From Thermicanus aegyptius DSM 12793 (lineage in GTDB: Bacteria; Bacillota; Bacilli; Thermicanales; Thermicanaceae), in contig NZ_KI783301.1 in NCBI RefSeq assembly GCF_000510645.1, forward strand, positions 1,666,283 to 1,730,282: a stretch of DNA of 64,000 nt, written 5' to 3'. This document shows positions 35,675 through 43,213 of the stretch, one piece after another (the stretch's first letter is position 1; each line of letters begins with the position of its first letter). A program made the position numbers and the translations under genes. A model generated the notes under the pieces. The model ran no database searches, had not been told where the DNA came from, and was given only the letters and a program-made list of their open reading frames with translations.

Positions 35675-36442
35675 ATGCTCAAGATTAATCAAGCATCGGG
35701 GGGATATGGAGAAGAGAAAATGATCCAAGAGGTCTCCTTCCATGTGCGACAGGGAGAGTTTTTTGGAATACTTGGGAGAAATGGAAGCGGAAAGAGCACC
35801 CTTTTGCGCCTGCTTGCAGGTCTTATTCCGTTGATGGGAGGGGAGATCCTGCTTCATGGGAGGACGATCTCCTCTTATTCCCGACGGGAAATCTCCCGTC
35901 TTGTCGCCTTTCTTCCCCAAGATCATTTTATTCCTTATGGCTACACTGTACGGGAAGTGGTATCCATGGGGCGCTATCCCCACAGGCGTGCTCTGTTCTC
36001 TTCCTGGAGTAAAGAGGATGAAAAAATTCTTCAAGAAGTCCTTCATCTGTTTCAATTGCGCGGAATGGAAGATAAGCCTTTTATTCATTTAAGCGGAGGA
36101 GAAAAACAACGGGTTATGTTCGCCAGGGTAATGGCGCAAAAGCCGACCCTCCTTCTCCTCGATGAACCTACCAGCCATCTGGACCTTTATTATCAAATGG
36201 AGATTCTCCAGGAGCTTTATACCTTAGTGAAGGAAAATGGGCTTACGGTGGTAAGTGTTATGCATGATATTAACCTTGCTTCCCTCTTCTGCGATCATGT
36301 TCTTTTATTAAAGGACGGAAAAACGGCTTATATTGGAAGCCCCAACGATGTATTTACTCAAGAGGCGCTAAAAAGGGTCTTCTCTCTCCCCATGTATCCC
36401 GTTATGCATCCGGAGAAGAGAAAACTTCAATTCTTATTATAA
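35675..36442 (+). CDS. btuD: Cobalamin ABC transporter ATPase
   Basis: The 255-residue ATPase has Walker A GILGRNGSGKSTLLRLLAG, Q-loop FLPQDH, signature HLSGGEKQRVMFARVMAQ, Walker B LLLLDEPTSHLD and the switch histidine in VVSVMHDINLA. It energises the adjacent permease. GTG 35672 is an alternative start; ATG 35675 is better spaced from GAGGAGGGGAG. No substrate-binding protein is encoded next to it. Confidence 0.92.
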   Translation: MLKINQASGGYGEEKMIQEVSFHVRQGEFFGILGRNGSGKSTLLRLLAGLIPLMGGEILLHGRTISSYSRREISRLVAFLPQDHFIPYGYTVREVVSMGRYPHRRALFSSWSKEDEKILQEVLHLFQLRGMEDKPFIHLSGGEKQRVMFARVMAQKPTLLLLDEPTSHLDLYYQMEILQELYTLVKENGLTVVSVMHDINLASLFCDHVLLLKDGKTAYIGSPNDVFTQEALKRVFSLPMYPVMHPEKRKLQFLL

Positions 36443-36529
36443 TTGGGTAATAATCCGTAAAACAGGGAAGGATACCAAATAGAAATTCCTTGAATCCGTA
36501 TAGAACCTAACGTTTTGGAGGAGGATCAC

Positions 36530-37279
36530 ATGTTGAAACGCCTTCTATTGGTTATCCTTGCCCTGACCGTGGGAATTCTCTTTATTTTAGTCTCCCCCAT
36601 CCCCTCCTCATATAAAGGGGAAGGAAGCGCTGCCTTTGGAAAACAAACCTTGTACGTGGGAGCCAGAGGGGGAGATGTTTATGAACTGCAAGGACGGTTG
36701 AAGTATCTTGGATATTATACAGGCAAAATAGATGGTGTGTTTGGCTGGCGAACCTATTGGGCAGTAAGGAATTTCCAATATAATTTTGGGATGAAAGTGG
36801 ACGGAATCGTGGGGAGCAAAACGAAGTATAAGCTTTGGAAGGCAACAAAAAATTGGCGTCCCGGAGGAACCGCTGCCGGCGGAACGCCAACGCGCCGCGT
36901 AGCCCGTGTCTCTACCGGAAGTTTTTCAGCAAACGACATCCGCCTTATGGCCAATGCGGTGTATGGAGAAGCCAGAGGCGAGCCGTATGAGGGGCAAGTG
37001 GCTGTGGCAGCCGTCATTCTAAATCGAATGGAGCACCCTTCCTTTCCTAAGACACCGGCAGGGGTTATTTTTGAACCGGGTGCTTTTACGGCGGTAGCGG
37101 ATGGACAGATTTGGCTTACGCCGAATGAAACGGCGAAGAAAGCCGTGCTAGATGCGATTAACGGATGGGACCCATCGGGGGGAGCGATCTATTATTTTAA
37201 CCCTGCAACCGCCACTTCCGCATGGATTTGGTCCCGCCCACAAATCAAACGAATTGGTAAACATATTTTTTGCAAATAA
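36530..37279 (+). CDS. sleB: Spore cortex-lytic enzyme SleB
   Basis: The 249-residue protein has an N-terminal signal/membrane helix (LLLVILALTVGILFILV), a peptidoglycan-binding domain (residues about 45-105, VYELQGRLKYLGYYTGKIDG and AVRNFQYNFGMKVDG), a short Gly/Arg linker, and the SleB/CwlJ hydrolase domain (from about 130; MANAVYGEARGEPYEGQVAV with the catalytic glutamate). SleB is a lytic transglycosylase of the cortex during germination. GGAGGAGG supports ATG 36530. Its usual partner ypeB is not adjacent. Confidence 0.93.
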   Translation: MLKRLLLVILALTVGILFILVSPIPSSYKGEGSAAFGKQTLYVGARGGDVYELQGRLKYLGYYTGKIDGVFGWRTYWAVRNFQYNFGMKVDGIVGSKTKYKLWKATKNWRPGGTAAGGTPTRRVARVSTGSFSANDIRLMANAVYGEARGEPYEGQVAVAAVILNRMEHPSFPKTPAGVIFEPGAFTAVADGQIWLTPNETAKKAVLDAINGWDPSGGAIYYFNPATATSAWIWSRPQIKRIGKHIFCK

Positions 37280-37287
37280 GCTCTTTT

Positions 37288-37310
37288 AAAAGCCCCCATG
37301 GGGCTTTTTT
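37288..37310 (+). terminator. Rho-independent terminator after sleB
   Basis: AAAAGCCCC pairs with GGGGCTTTT across a three-base loop, followed by further T. Confidence 0.88.
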
Positions 37311-37382
37311 AATTTTCAACTTTCCCATTTCATGATAAGATGGAGGGGATAAGAGGACAACCGGGAGTGAAAGGGGATTAGA

Positions 37383-37901
37383 ATGAAAAATAGGGTGTTT
37401 CAATGGATTATCCTCCTCTTGCTGTTAGGGGGCACAGGATGGGTGGTTTATTATAACTTGGCACAAGCACAGGAAACTATAAAAGTGGGTAAAGAAGCTC
37501 CCGATTTTACAATAAAGTTATTACAGGGTGGTAGTTTCACCTTAAGCGAGCAAAGGGGAAAAGGGGTGATTGTAAATTTTTGGGCAACTTATTGTCCTCC
37601 TTGTATTCGGGAAATGCCTGCGATAGAGAGGCAATATCAAAAGTATAAGGAACAAGGATTGGTTGTAATAGGAGTTAATACGGGGGAGGGAAGGGTTACC
37701 GTTCAGGGATATGTCAATCGTTTGGGAGTGACCTATCCCATCGGATTGGATCCAAATTTTGAAGTGACCAATCTTTATAAGACAGATCCTCTGCCCCGTA
37801 CGATCTTTATCGATCCGGAAGGAAAGGTGAAGAACGTGATCCTGGGAGAGATGAAAGAAACAACCATAGAAGAAAATATCGCACAAATATTACCGAAATG
37901 A
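37383..37901 (+). CDS. TlpA/ResA-family membrane-anchored thioredoxin (copy 1)
   Basis: The 172-residue protein has an N-terminal membrane anchor (IILLLLLGGTGWVVYYN) and an extracytoplasmic thioredoxin fold with FWATYCPPCIREMP; the CPPC active site is near residue 75. The ResA/TlpA/CcmG family reduces apocytochrome c or other exported disulfides. The cis-proline is in the TDPLPRTIFIDPEG segment. The paralogue downstream and ccdA suggest a dedicated thiol-reduction branch. Confidence 0.92.
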   Translation: MKNRVFQWIILLLLLGGTGWVVYYNLAQAQETIKVGKEAPDFTIKLLQGGSFTLSEQRGKGVIVNFWATYCPPCIREMPAIERQYQKYKEQGLVVIGVNTGEGRVTVQGYVNRLGVTYPIGLDPNFEVTNLYKTDPLPRTIFIDPEGKVKNVILGEMKETTIEENIAQILPK

Positions 37902-37989
37902 TGAGTTCATTCCCAAAAAGTCTCCCCAAATTCTCTTTTCTTTGATATAATACCCTATGCTGTATATGTCTCTGTAATGGAGGAAAAGG

Positions 37990-38508
37990 ATGAAACGTAC
38001 GATCATCTCAATCATCGTTCTGTTGGCATTGGTAGGAGCGACCTTTTACTTTAACACGAGCAAGACGGGGTCGGTGGAGGTGAAACCCATCGTAGGGTAT
38101 CAAGCCCCTGATTTCACCATTCAAGATATGGAAGGAAATACGCTAAACTTGGCCGACTTGAAGGGCAGGCCGATCTTTATTAATTTCTGGGCTTCCTGGT
38201 GTCCCCCTTGCAGAGCGGAGATGCCTCATATTCAAGCGGCCTACGAAAAGTATGGCAATCAGATTCAGTTTGTCATGATCAACACGATTGAAGCGGATAC
38301 GTTGGAAGATTTAAAAGCGTATATAGCGGAAGCCAAATTAACCTTCCCGGTCTACCTGGATAAGAAAAATCTGGTGAATGACCTGTATCAGGTTCCAGGT
38401 TGGCCCACCAGTCTTTTCATCAATAAAAAAGGAATGATCGTGGAGCGATTAACAAGACCGATGACCGCAGAGATGACCGAGTCGCTCATGCAATCGATTT
38501 TGAAATGA
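37990..38508 (+). CDS. TlpA/ResA-family membrane-anchored thioredoxin (copy 2)
   Basis: This second 172-residue protein has the same layout: an N-terminal anchor (IISIIVLLALVGATFYF), then NFWASWCPPCRAEMPHI with the CPPC site near residue 75 and a cis-proline in VPGWPTSLFINKKG. It differs from copy 1 in most positions, so it is an old paralogue rather than a recent duplication. The membrane protein and ccdA follow closely in the same direction. Confidence 0.92.
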   Translation: MKRTIISIIVLLALVGATFYFNTSKTGSVEVKPIVGYQAPDFTIQDMEGNTLNLADLKGRPIFINFWASWCPPCRAEMPHIQAAYEKYGNQIQFVMINTIEADTLEDLKAYIAEAKLTFPVYLDKKNLVNDLYQVPGWPTSLFINKKGMIVERLTRPMTAEMTESLMQSILK

Positions 38509-38524
38509 AAAAAAGGAGACCATC

Positions 38525-39142
38525 ATGATCGATATTCCCCTTCTGATGCTCATCGGCAGTTTTGCGGTGGGGGGCTGGTTGGTTAAGATCCTTTATATCC
38601 CCAAGGAAGAGGGAAACGTCCAAATGGACCTCTGGTTTGGAATGGGGTTGATCGGCCTCGCAGGATATAAGCTAACACCTTTGCTGTTCACTCCCACCCT
38701 CCTTTTACGCCCTTTTGATCTTTGGATCTTAAATAGTGGGGAGATCGGATTTATTGTCGGGCTGTTCCTAGCCCTCCTTTACTTCCTGTTTAAACACAGG
38801 AACAATTGGGGGACAATCAAGGAAGATTGGATTTATTTGATCCTTCTCTTTTCATTCGGTTACACCCTTTATTCTCTTCTTCGCTTTGAGGTTTATGAAG
38901 GGCAATATGTCGGTTTATACAGAGGGATTCTTGGCCTTACCTTTCTCCATTTCATGAAATGGAACCGGAACTTAGAAGCCTGGCTTTTGCCCCTTTATGC
39001 CGGAGGTCTCCTGTTGATCGAAAGTCTTTCGTTCAGCCGCCTTTTTTGGGGATTTTCTTTTACACAATGGTTGATCATGCTTCTCTTCTTCTTTTATCTC
39101 ATCTTTTCTTATTTAACGGAAAGGAGGTTGCGCCGTGAGTGA
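38525..39142 (+). CDS. Unrecognised membrane protein between the TlpA genes and ccdA
   Basis: The 205-residue protein has about six to seven hydrophobic helices, few charged loops, and an Arg-rich C-terminus (LTERRLRRE). No catalytic motif is recognised. Its position between two thioredoxins and ccdA, with an eight-base overlap into ccdA, implies a linked role in thiol transfer or cytochrome maturation; this is inference from context. The ATG at 38525 follows AAAGGAGAC. Confidence 0.75.
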   Translation: MIDIPLLMLIGSFAVGGWLVKILYIPKEEGNVQMDLWFGMGLIGLAGYKLTPLLFTPTLLLRPFDLWILNSGEIGFIVGLFLALLYFLFKHRNNWGTIKEDWIYLILLFSFGYTLYSLLRFEVYEGQYVGLYRGILGLTFLHFMKWNRNLEAWLLPLYAGGLLLIESLSFSRLFWGFSFTQWLIMLLFFFYLIFSYLTERRLRRE

Positions 39143-39842
39143 AGTTACCGTTTGGTTAGCCTTCTCCGCAGGGATCATATCTTTTCTCTCTCCCTGCGTT
39201 CTTCCTCTTTATCCCTCTTTTCTTTCATATATCTCGGGGGTTTCGGTGGCTGATTTAAAAGAAGGAGATAAAACGGGAATTCGTAAGCAGGTTTTGCTTC
39301 ATACCCTCTTTTTTGTCACGGGCCTCTCCCTGATCTATGTGATGATGGGCTTTGGGGCTTCCCTTATCGGGGATCTCTTTCAAACGTATAATGGCCTCAT
39401 ACGCCAAATCGGCGCAATATTCATCATCATGATGGGGCTTGTCTTGATCGGGTGGTTAAAATTCGATTTTCTTATGCGTGAACATCGCTGGGAGATCAGG
39501 AATAAGCCCGCCGGATATTTAGGTTCTTTCTTTATTGGATTTAGCTTTGCAGCCGGGTGGACTCCCTGTATCGGACCGATTTTGGGGTCCATCCTTGCTT
39601 TGGGAGCAACCCAACCGGATTTAGCCCTCTATTATACTCTCTTTTATTCCATAGGATTTTCTATTCCATTCATCCTTCTCGCTTTCTTCATCGGAACCAC
39701 ACGGGCGATCTTGAAATATTCTAACTTGATTGCAAAAGTCGGTGGCGGGTTGATGATTTTAATGGGAATCCTCCTGTTCACCGATCAGATGAGTAAGATC
39801 ACCATCTTCCTGACGAAGATCTTCGGCACCTCGTGGTTTTGA
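39135..39842 (+). CDS. ccdA: Cytochrome c biogenesis protein CcdA
   Basis: The 235-residue protein has six membrane helices and the two redox cysteines of CcdA: FLSPCVLPLYPSFLSYISG near residue 20 and AAGWTPCIGPILGS near residue 140. It carries electrons from cytoplasmic thioredoxin to extracytoplasmic ResA/TlpA proteins. GTG start at 39135 behind AAAGGAGG, overlapping the previous gene. ResB/ResC are not encoded here. Confidence 0.95.
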   Translation: MSEVTVWLAFSAGIISFLSPCVLPLYPSFLSYISGVSVADLKEGDKTGIRKQVLLHTLFFVTGLSLIYVMMGFGASLIGDLFQTYNGLIRQIGAIFIIMMGLVLIGWLKFDFLMREHRWEIRNKPAGYLGSFFIGFSFAAGWTPCIGPILGSILALGATQPDLALYYTLFYSIGFSIPFILLAFFIGTTRAILKYSNLIAKVGGGLMILMGILLFTDQMSKITIFLTKIFGTSWF

Positions 39843-39861
39843 TTAATTTCTAGAAGATTGG

Positions 39862-39893
39862 AAGGCCCCGTTTTCTTAGAGCGGGGTCTTTTT
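39862..39893 (+). terminator. Rho-independent terminator after ccdA
   Basis: AAGGCCCCG (39862-39870) pairs with CGGGGTCTT (39882-39890), one wobble, followed by T. Confidence 0.8.
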
Positions 39894-39995
39894 ACATCTC
39901 TCCGATTTACCATATTTACCAATATTGGAATATATATGAGAGCAAAAACGAATGTTCTCTTTTTTTTGCTTTTGAGTATAATAAGGATAAGGAAT

Positions 39996-40011
39996 AGGAA
40001 CAAATATTCCT
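39996..40011 (+). promoter_or_regulatory. SOS-box-like dyad in the leader of the Y-family polymerase gene
   Basis: AGGAACAAATATTCCT is an inverted repeat one base away from the Bacillus LexA consensus GAAC-N4-GTTC. It lies about 14 bases downstream of a TATAAT at 39977-39982, a normal repressor position. Y-family polymerases of this type are usually LexA-controlled. The mismatch makes this a candidate only. Confidence 0.4.
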
Positions 40012-40032
40012 GTGAGAGTGCCTGTGAGAGTG
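40009..40032 (+). repeat. Tandem duplication of a 12-base unit in the 5' leader
   Basis: CCTGTGAGAGTG occurs twice head to tail (40009-40020 and 40021-40032), directly before the GGAGG site of the polymerase gene. Confidence 0.9.
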
Positions 40033-40043
40033 GAGGAAGAGGA

Positions 40044-41279
40044 ATGGCAGCACGAGTCATCTTTTTAGCCGATATGGAATCTTTTTTTGCCTCGGTGGAA
40101 GTGGCGGCAGAACCGGCCTTGCGGGGAAGGCCTGTAGTGGTGGCAGGAGATCCGGAGAGGCGGCATGGGATTATTTTAGCTGCTACCCCCCAGGCCAAGG
40201 CATGTGGGGTAAAGACGGCGATGCCGCTCTGGGAAGCCCGCCAGCATTGTCCGGAGTTGATCGTCGTTCGTCCCCATATGTCCCGCTATATTGACGTTTC
40301 ACTCCAGATTACGCAAATCTTTGAGTCCTTTACCGATCGTGTGGAACCTTATTCGATCGATGAACAATTTCTCGATGTGACCGATACGCTTCACCTCTTC
40401 GGAGGGAATCCTCTGAGGATGGCGAAAAAGATTCAGGAAGAGATTTGGGAAAAGACAGGAGTCCGGGCCCGAATCGGGATTGGCCCCAATAAGATGCTGG
40501 CCAAGATTTGTTGCGATAATAAGGCGAAGAAGTTAAAGAGCGGCATTCATCAGTGGACGGAGGAGAATTTTCGTCGAGAAATGTGGCCCCTTCCCATTGA
40601 GGCTCTCTTTGGAGTGGGAGGGAGAATGCGCCGCCATCTTCGTAATATGGGAATTCGTACCATCGGACAACTAGCCCAAATTCCTGTAGAGCGATTAAAG
40701 AAGAGATGGGGGGTAAATGGGGAGATTTTGTGGAGAAGTGCCAATGGCATCGATCCATCTCCCGTAACGCCCCAAACTTTAAATGGGCGCAAAGGGGTGG
40801 GACATTCCATGACCTTACCCAGGGATTATCGGGAACAACGGGAGATTGAAATCATTCTCCTGGAATTGACGGAGGAAGTATGCCGCCGTCTCCGCCGCTT
40901 AAAGCTTCGAGGAAGGACGATCAGCGTTAGTGTTCGGGGTGCCGATTTTGATCGTCCTACCGGTTTTCACCGCTCCTACACCCTGACGGATGCGAGCAAT
41001 ATAACGATGGAGGTATATCAGGCGGTTATCCATCTTTTTCGAAAGCATTGGGATGGGGAACCGGTGCGCAGCGTGGGAATGGGAGTGACCAATCTGGAAG
41101 AGGATGGCCAATATCAATTAAACCTTTTCCGGGATCGAATGAAGGCATGGAAGCTTGGTTACTGTATGGATAGCATCCGGGAGAAGCATGGCCCCACCAG
41201 CCTCCTTCGGGCTGTATCCCTCACGGCTTCCGGTCAGGTTCATGAACGGGCGACGAAGATCGGAGGCCACGAAGCATAG
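40044..41279 (+). CDS. Y-family DNA polymerase, YqjW/UvrX type
   Basis: The 411-residue translesion polymerase has the catalytic residues in ADMESFFASVE and the YSIDEQFLDVT motif, then finger, thumb (GVGGRMRRHLRNMGIRTIG) and little-finger domains. The C-terminal ASGQVHERATKIGGHEA tail, with the IGGH signature, is typical of the YqjW/UvrX branch rather than DinB/PolIV. The frame is open upstream to 39858, but a GGAGGAAGAGG site supports ATG 40044. A YolD-type gene follows, as in the yqjW-yqjX pair. Confidence 0.92.
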   Translation: MAARVIFLADMESFFASVEVAAEPALRGRPVVVAGDPERRHGIILAATPQAKACGVKTAMPLWEARQHCPELIVVRPHMSRYIDVSLQITQIFESFTDRVEPYSIDEQFLDVTDTLHLFGGNPLRMAKKIQEEIWEKTGVRARIGIGPNKMLAKICCDNKAKKLKSGIHQWTEENFRREMWPLPIEALFGVGGRMRRHLRNMGIRTIGQLAQIPVERLKKRWGVNGEILWRSANGIDPSPVTPQTLNGRKGVGHSMTLPRDYREQREIEIILLELTEEVCRRLRRLKLRGRTISVSVRGADFDRPTGFHRSYTLTDASNITMEVYQAVIHLFRKHWDGEPVRSVGMGVTNLEEDGQYQLNLFRDRMKAWKLGYCMDSIREKHGPTSLLRAVSLTASGQVHERATKIGGHEA

Positions 41280-41385
41280 TTCTATTCCCCGACGATAGAG
41301 GGGAAGAAGGGTTCTTGCAACAGTAAGGTTTTAAGGAAGAACGTTTTCAATAGACGTTTTAAATCATAAACAAGGAGATGTGGAG

Positions 41386-41712
41386 ATGGACCGGGATAAT
41401 TTGTTATGGGAATCTTCGCGCATGATGTTGCCGGAACATCGGGAGCGCTTGTTGGCTCATCAACGGCAATTGGGAAAAAAGGAGAAACCGATACTGGATG
41501 GACAAAAGATAGAAGTATTAAACCGTATCGTACAAGAGGCAATGGCCGAAAGGAAAAAAGTTCGTCTGCTCCTTTATGCCCCTGATCGGGAGATAGAGAG
41601 GATCGGACTGATCGAGAAATGGGCTCCGATTCCTCCCCGCCTTTGCCTTGATTTGGGAGATGGAGGGAAGGAATGGATTGATTGGGAAGAGATCTTGGAT
41701 ATAGAGCTATAA
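41386..41712 (+). CDS. YolD-like protein
   Basis: The 108-residue protein matches the YolD family: RMMLPEHRERLLAHQRQL, KPILDGQKIEVLNRIVQEA, then a small beta domain ending in GGKEWIDWEEILDIEL. YolD proteins are encoded beside YqjW/UvrX polymerases and are thought to modulate them, though no mechanism is established. AAGGAG places the start at ATG 41386 rather than the in-frame GTG 41380. A 100-base gap separates it from the polymerase gene. Confidence 0.85.
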   Translation: MDRDNLLWESSRMMLPEHRERLLAHQRQLGKKEKPILDGQKIEVLNRIVQEAMAERKKVRLLLYAPDREIERIGLIEKWAPIPPRLCLDLGDGGKEWIDWEEILDIEL

Positions 41713-41714
41713 AC

Positions 41715-41756
41715 GTGAAATTTTTCACTATGTATAGGTGGAGAATCCCTTATAAA
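41715..41756 (+). promoter_or_regulatory. Candidate class II FNR-type promoter of the hydrogenase-subunit gene
   Basis: GTGA-N6-TCAC lies at 41715-41728, a dyad matching the core of the FNR/CRP site TGTGA-N6-TCACA. TATAAA at 41751-41756 predicts a start at 41763, putting the dyad centre at exactly -41.5, the activating position used by B. subtilis Fnr. A second possible -10, TATAAT at 41797-41802, lies further down. Confidence 0.5.
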
Positions 41757-41812
41757 ATGTTGGCATTTTGTTACATTTCTCCATCATAAAAGAGCGTATA
41801 ATGAAAATAAAG

Positions 41813-41858
41813 GGATTCTATGAGGCATATTTGTGAATTTAATCACAATATAGAATCC
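41813..41858 (+). promoter_or_regulatory. Perfect FNR-type dyad nested in a larger hairpin before the hydrogenase gene
   Basis: TGTGA-N6-TCACA at 41832-41847 is a perfect Bacillus Fnr consensus. It is enclosed by a nine-base inverted repeat, GGATTCTAT (41813-41821) and ATAGAATCC (41850-41858). The structure ends just before the GGGATAGGAG ribosome-binding site. It may be a second regulator site, an RNA hairpin, or both. Confidence 0.55.
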
Positions 41859-41875
41859 GAGGGATAGGAGTGGAA

Positions 41876-42862
41876 ATGATGGGAGAGAAAAAGAGCGTAT
41901 ATGATGCAGCCGAGGAGATGGGCATAGGGGGAGAGGAGTTTCTCAATCTCTGTACCTCCCTTACCTTTTTAGGCGGGATGGATCCCTCCATGCGGGATCA
42001 GATGGTGAAAGCCTTAAAAGAAAAACCCCGCGTTCCGGTGATCTGGATGCAATTTCAAGATTGCACGGGCTGCACGGAGTCCTTTATTCGGAGCACATCG
42101 CCCGGTCCGGTAAGCATCCTATTTGATCTCATTTCTTTGGACTATACGGAGGTGTTGTCGGCTGCAGCGGGAGAGCAGGCGGAAGCCTCCAAACAGGCGG
42201 TCATGGAGAAATATCGTGGAGAATATTTATTGGCGGTAGAAGGAAGCATTCCTGAGGATAGTCGATATCTCATGATCGGTGGAAGGCCGGCCTTAGAAAT
42301 TTTTCAGGAGGCGGCTCGCGGGGCGAGGGCGGTGATCGCATATGGAAGCTGTTCTTCTTGGGGAGGGATTGCGGCGGCTTTCCCCAATCCCACAGGAGCT
42401 CGCCCTATTCGTCAGTTTATTGGAGAAGAAAAACCGGTGATTCTCGTTCCCGGTTGTCCCCCCATTGCAGAAGTCATGGTGGGGGTGATCGCTTATATCC
42501 TTGCTACCGGTGAACTGCCTGAGTTGGATCGGCGAGGGCGTCCTAAAATCTTTTATCGCCATCGGATTCATGAAGTGTGCGATAGACGGCCCGCCTTTGA
42601 CCAAGGTCTCTTCGCAGAATCCTTTGATGATGAAGGGGCCAAGGCGGGGTACTGTCTATTTAAACTGGGATGTAGGGGCACGAGTACCTTTAATTCCTGC
42701 GCGGAACTCCTATGGAATGGGGGAACGGGGTTCCCCATACAGGCGGGGAACATCTGCCTCGGTTGTTCGGAAGAAAATTTCTGGGATAAAGGAAGTTTCT
42801 TTGCTAAAAGGACGAAAGTTCCCGGAAAGCAAACGACGGCAAAAACAACGGTTACCATATAA
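41876..42862 (+). CDS. Orphan [NiFe]-hydrogenase small subunit (group 1-like)
   Basis: The 328-residue protein resembles HybO/HyaA-type small subunits: VIWMQFQDCTGCTESFIRST, IAYGSCSSWGGIAAAFPNPTG, VPGCPPIAEVMVGVIAY, FYRHRIHEVCDRRPAFD, GYCLFKLGCRG, FNSCAELLWNGG and NICLGCSEENFWDKG. The Cys/His ligands for the proximal, distal and medial iron-sulfur clusters appear intact. Two expected parts are missing: where relatives have the twin-arginine RRxFLK signal, this one reads GGEEFLNLC, and the C-terminal membrane anchor is absent. No large subunit or maturation gene lies nearby, and a strong terminator follows. It may be soluble and cytoplasmic, or a relic under FNR-like control. Confidence 0.92.
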   Translation: MMGEKKSVYDAAEEMGIGGEEFLNLCTSLTFLGGMDPSMRDQMVKALKEKPRVPVIWMQFQDCTGCTESFIRSTSPGPVSILFDLISLDYTEVLSAAAGEQAEASKQAVMEKYRGEYLLAVEGSIPEDSRYLMIGGRPALEIFQEAARGARAVIAYGSCSSWGGIAAAFPNPTGARPIRQFIGEEKPVILVPGCPPIAEVMVGVIAYILATGELPELDRRGRPKIFYRHRIHEVCDRRPAFDQGLFAESFDDEGAKAGYCLFKLGCRGTSTFNSCAELLWNGGTGFPIQAGNICLGCSEENFWDKGSFFAKRTKVPGKQTTAKTTVTI

Positions 42863-42880
42863 AAGATTCACGAGCCTTTT

Positions 42881-42924
42881 AAGCCAGCTCTTTCCTTCCA
42901 GAAAGGAAAGCGGTTGGCTTTTTT
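42881..42924 (+). terminator. Rho-independent terminator after the hydrogenase gene
   Basis: AAGCCA and CTTTCCTT pair with AAGGAAAG and TGGCTT in a long interrupted stem, followed by six T. The gene is therefore monocistronic. Confidence 0.85.
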
Positions 42925-43117
42925 ATTCGGATGGGGTACCATCAAGGTGATGAGATCCGGTTTCGCGGGAGGATGTAAAAGGAGAAGATGAATAAAGCGG
43001 TACTGCATGTAACGTTTTTATTTCTTCCCAATCTTCCGGCCGGTACTGTTCCATATAGGGAATGGAAAGCAGCGATTGCCGAACAAATTCTTCCCACCAC
43101 AGCTGATAAAGATTCAT
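42923..43117 (-). CDS. Small unrecognised Trp/Glu-rich protein
   Basis: The 64-residue frame starts MNLYQLWWEEFVRQSLL and contains YRPEDWEEIKTLHAVPLY; it is not recognised. AAGGAGA at 43124-43130 lies six bases from the ATG, which is good evidence for translation. An overlapping plus-strand frame (42988-43179) also has GGAG, but only three bases from its ATG. It is divergent from the WYL regulator gene and could be its target, or simply a neighbour. Confidence 0.5.
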   Translation of the reverse strand: MNLYQLWWEEFVRQSLLSIPYMEQYRPEDWEEIKTLHAVPLYSSSPFTSSRETGSHHLDGTPSE

Positions 43118-43213
43118 GTGAATTCTCCTTTCGTCGGTTTGACTCAATAGGAATAGTTTCTCCTTTTTTTAAAAAATGATCCAATAGGGATCGAATGATG
43201 GGAGGGATCCGGC

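Noticed and set aside
36482-36510. SigG promoter before sleB
   Set aside because: TGAAT-like bases near 36490 have no matching CATACTA -10 at the right distance, although SigG control is expected from the family.
39858-40043. 62-codon extension of the Y-family polymerase
   Set aside because: It covers the terminator of ccdA, the promoter and the dyad; the family N-terminus begins at ATG 40044.
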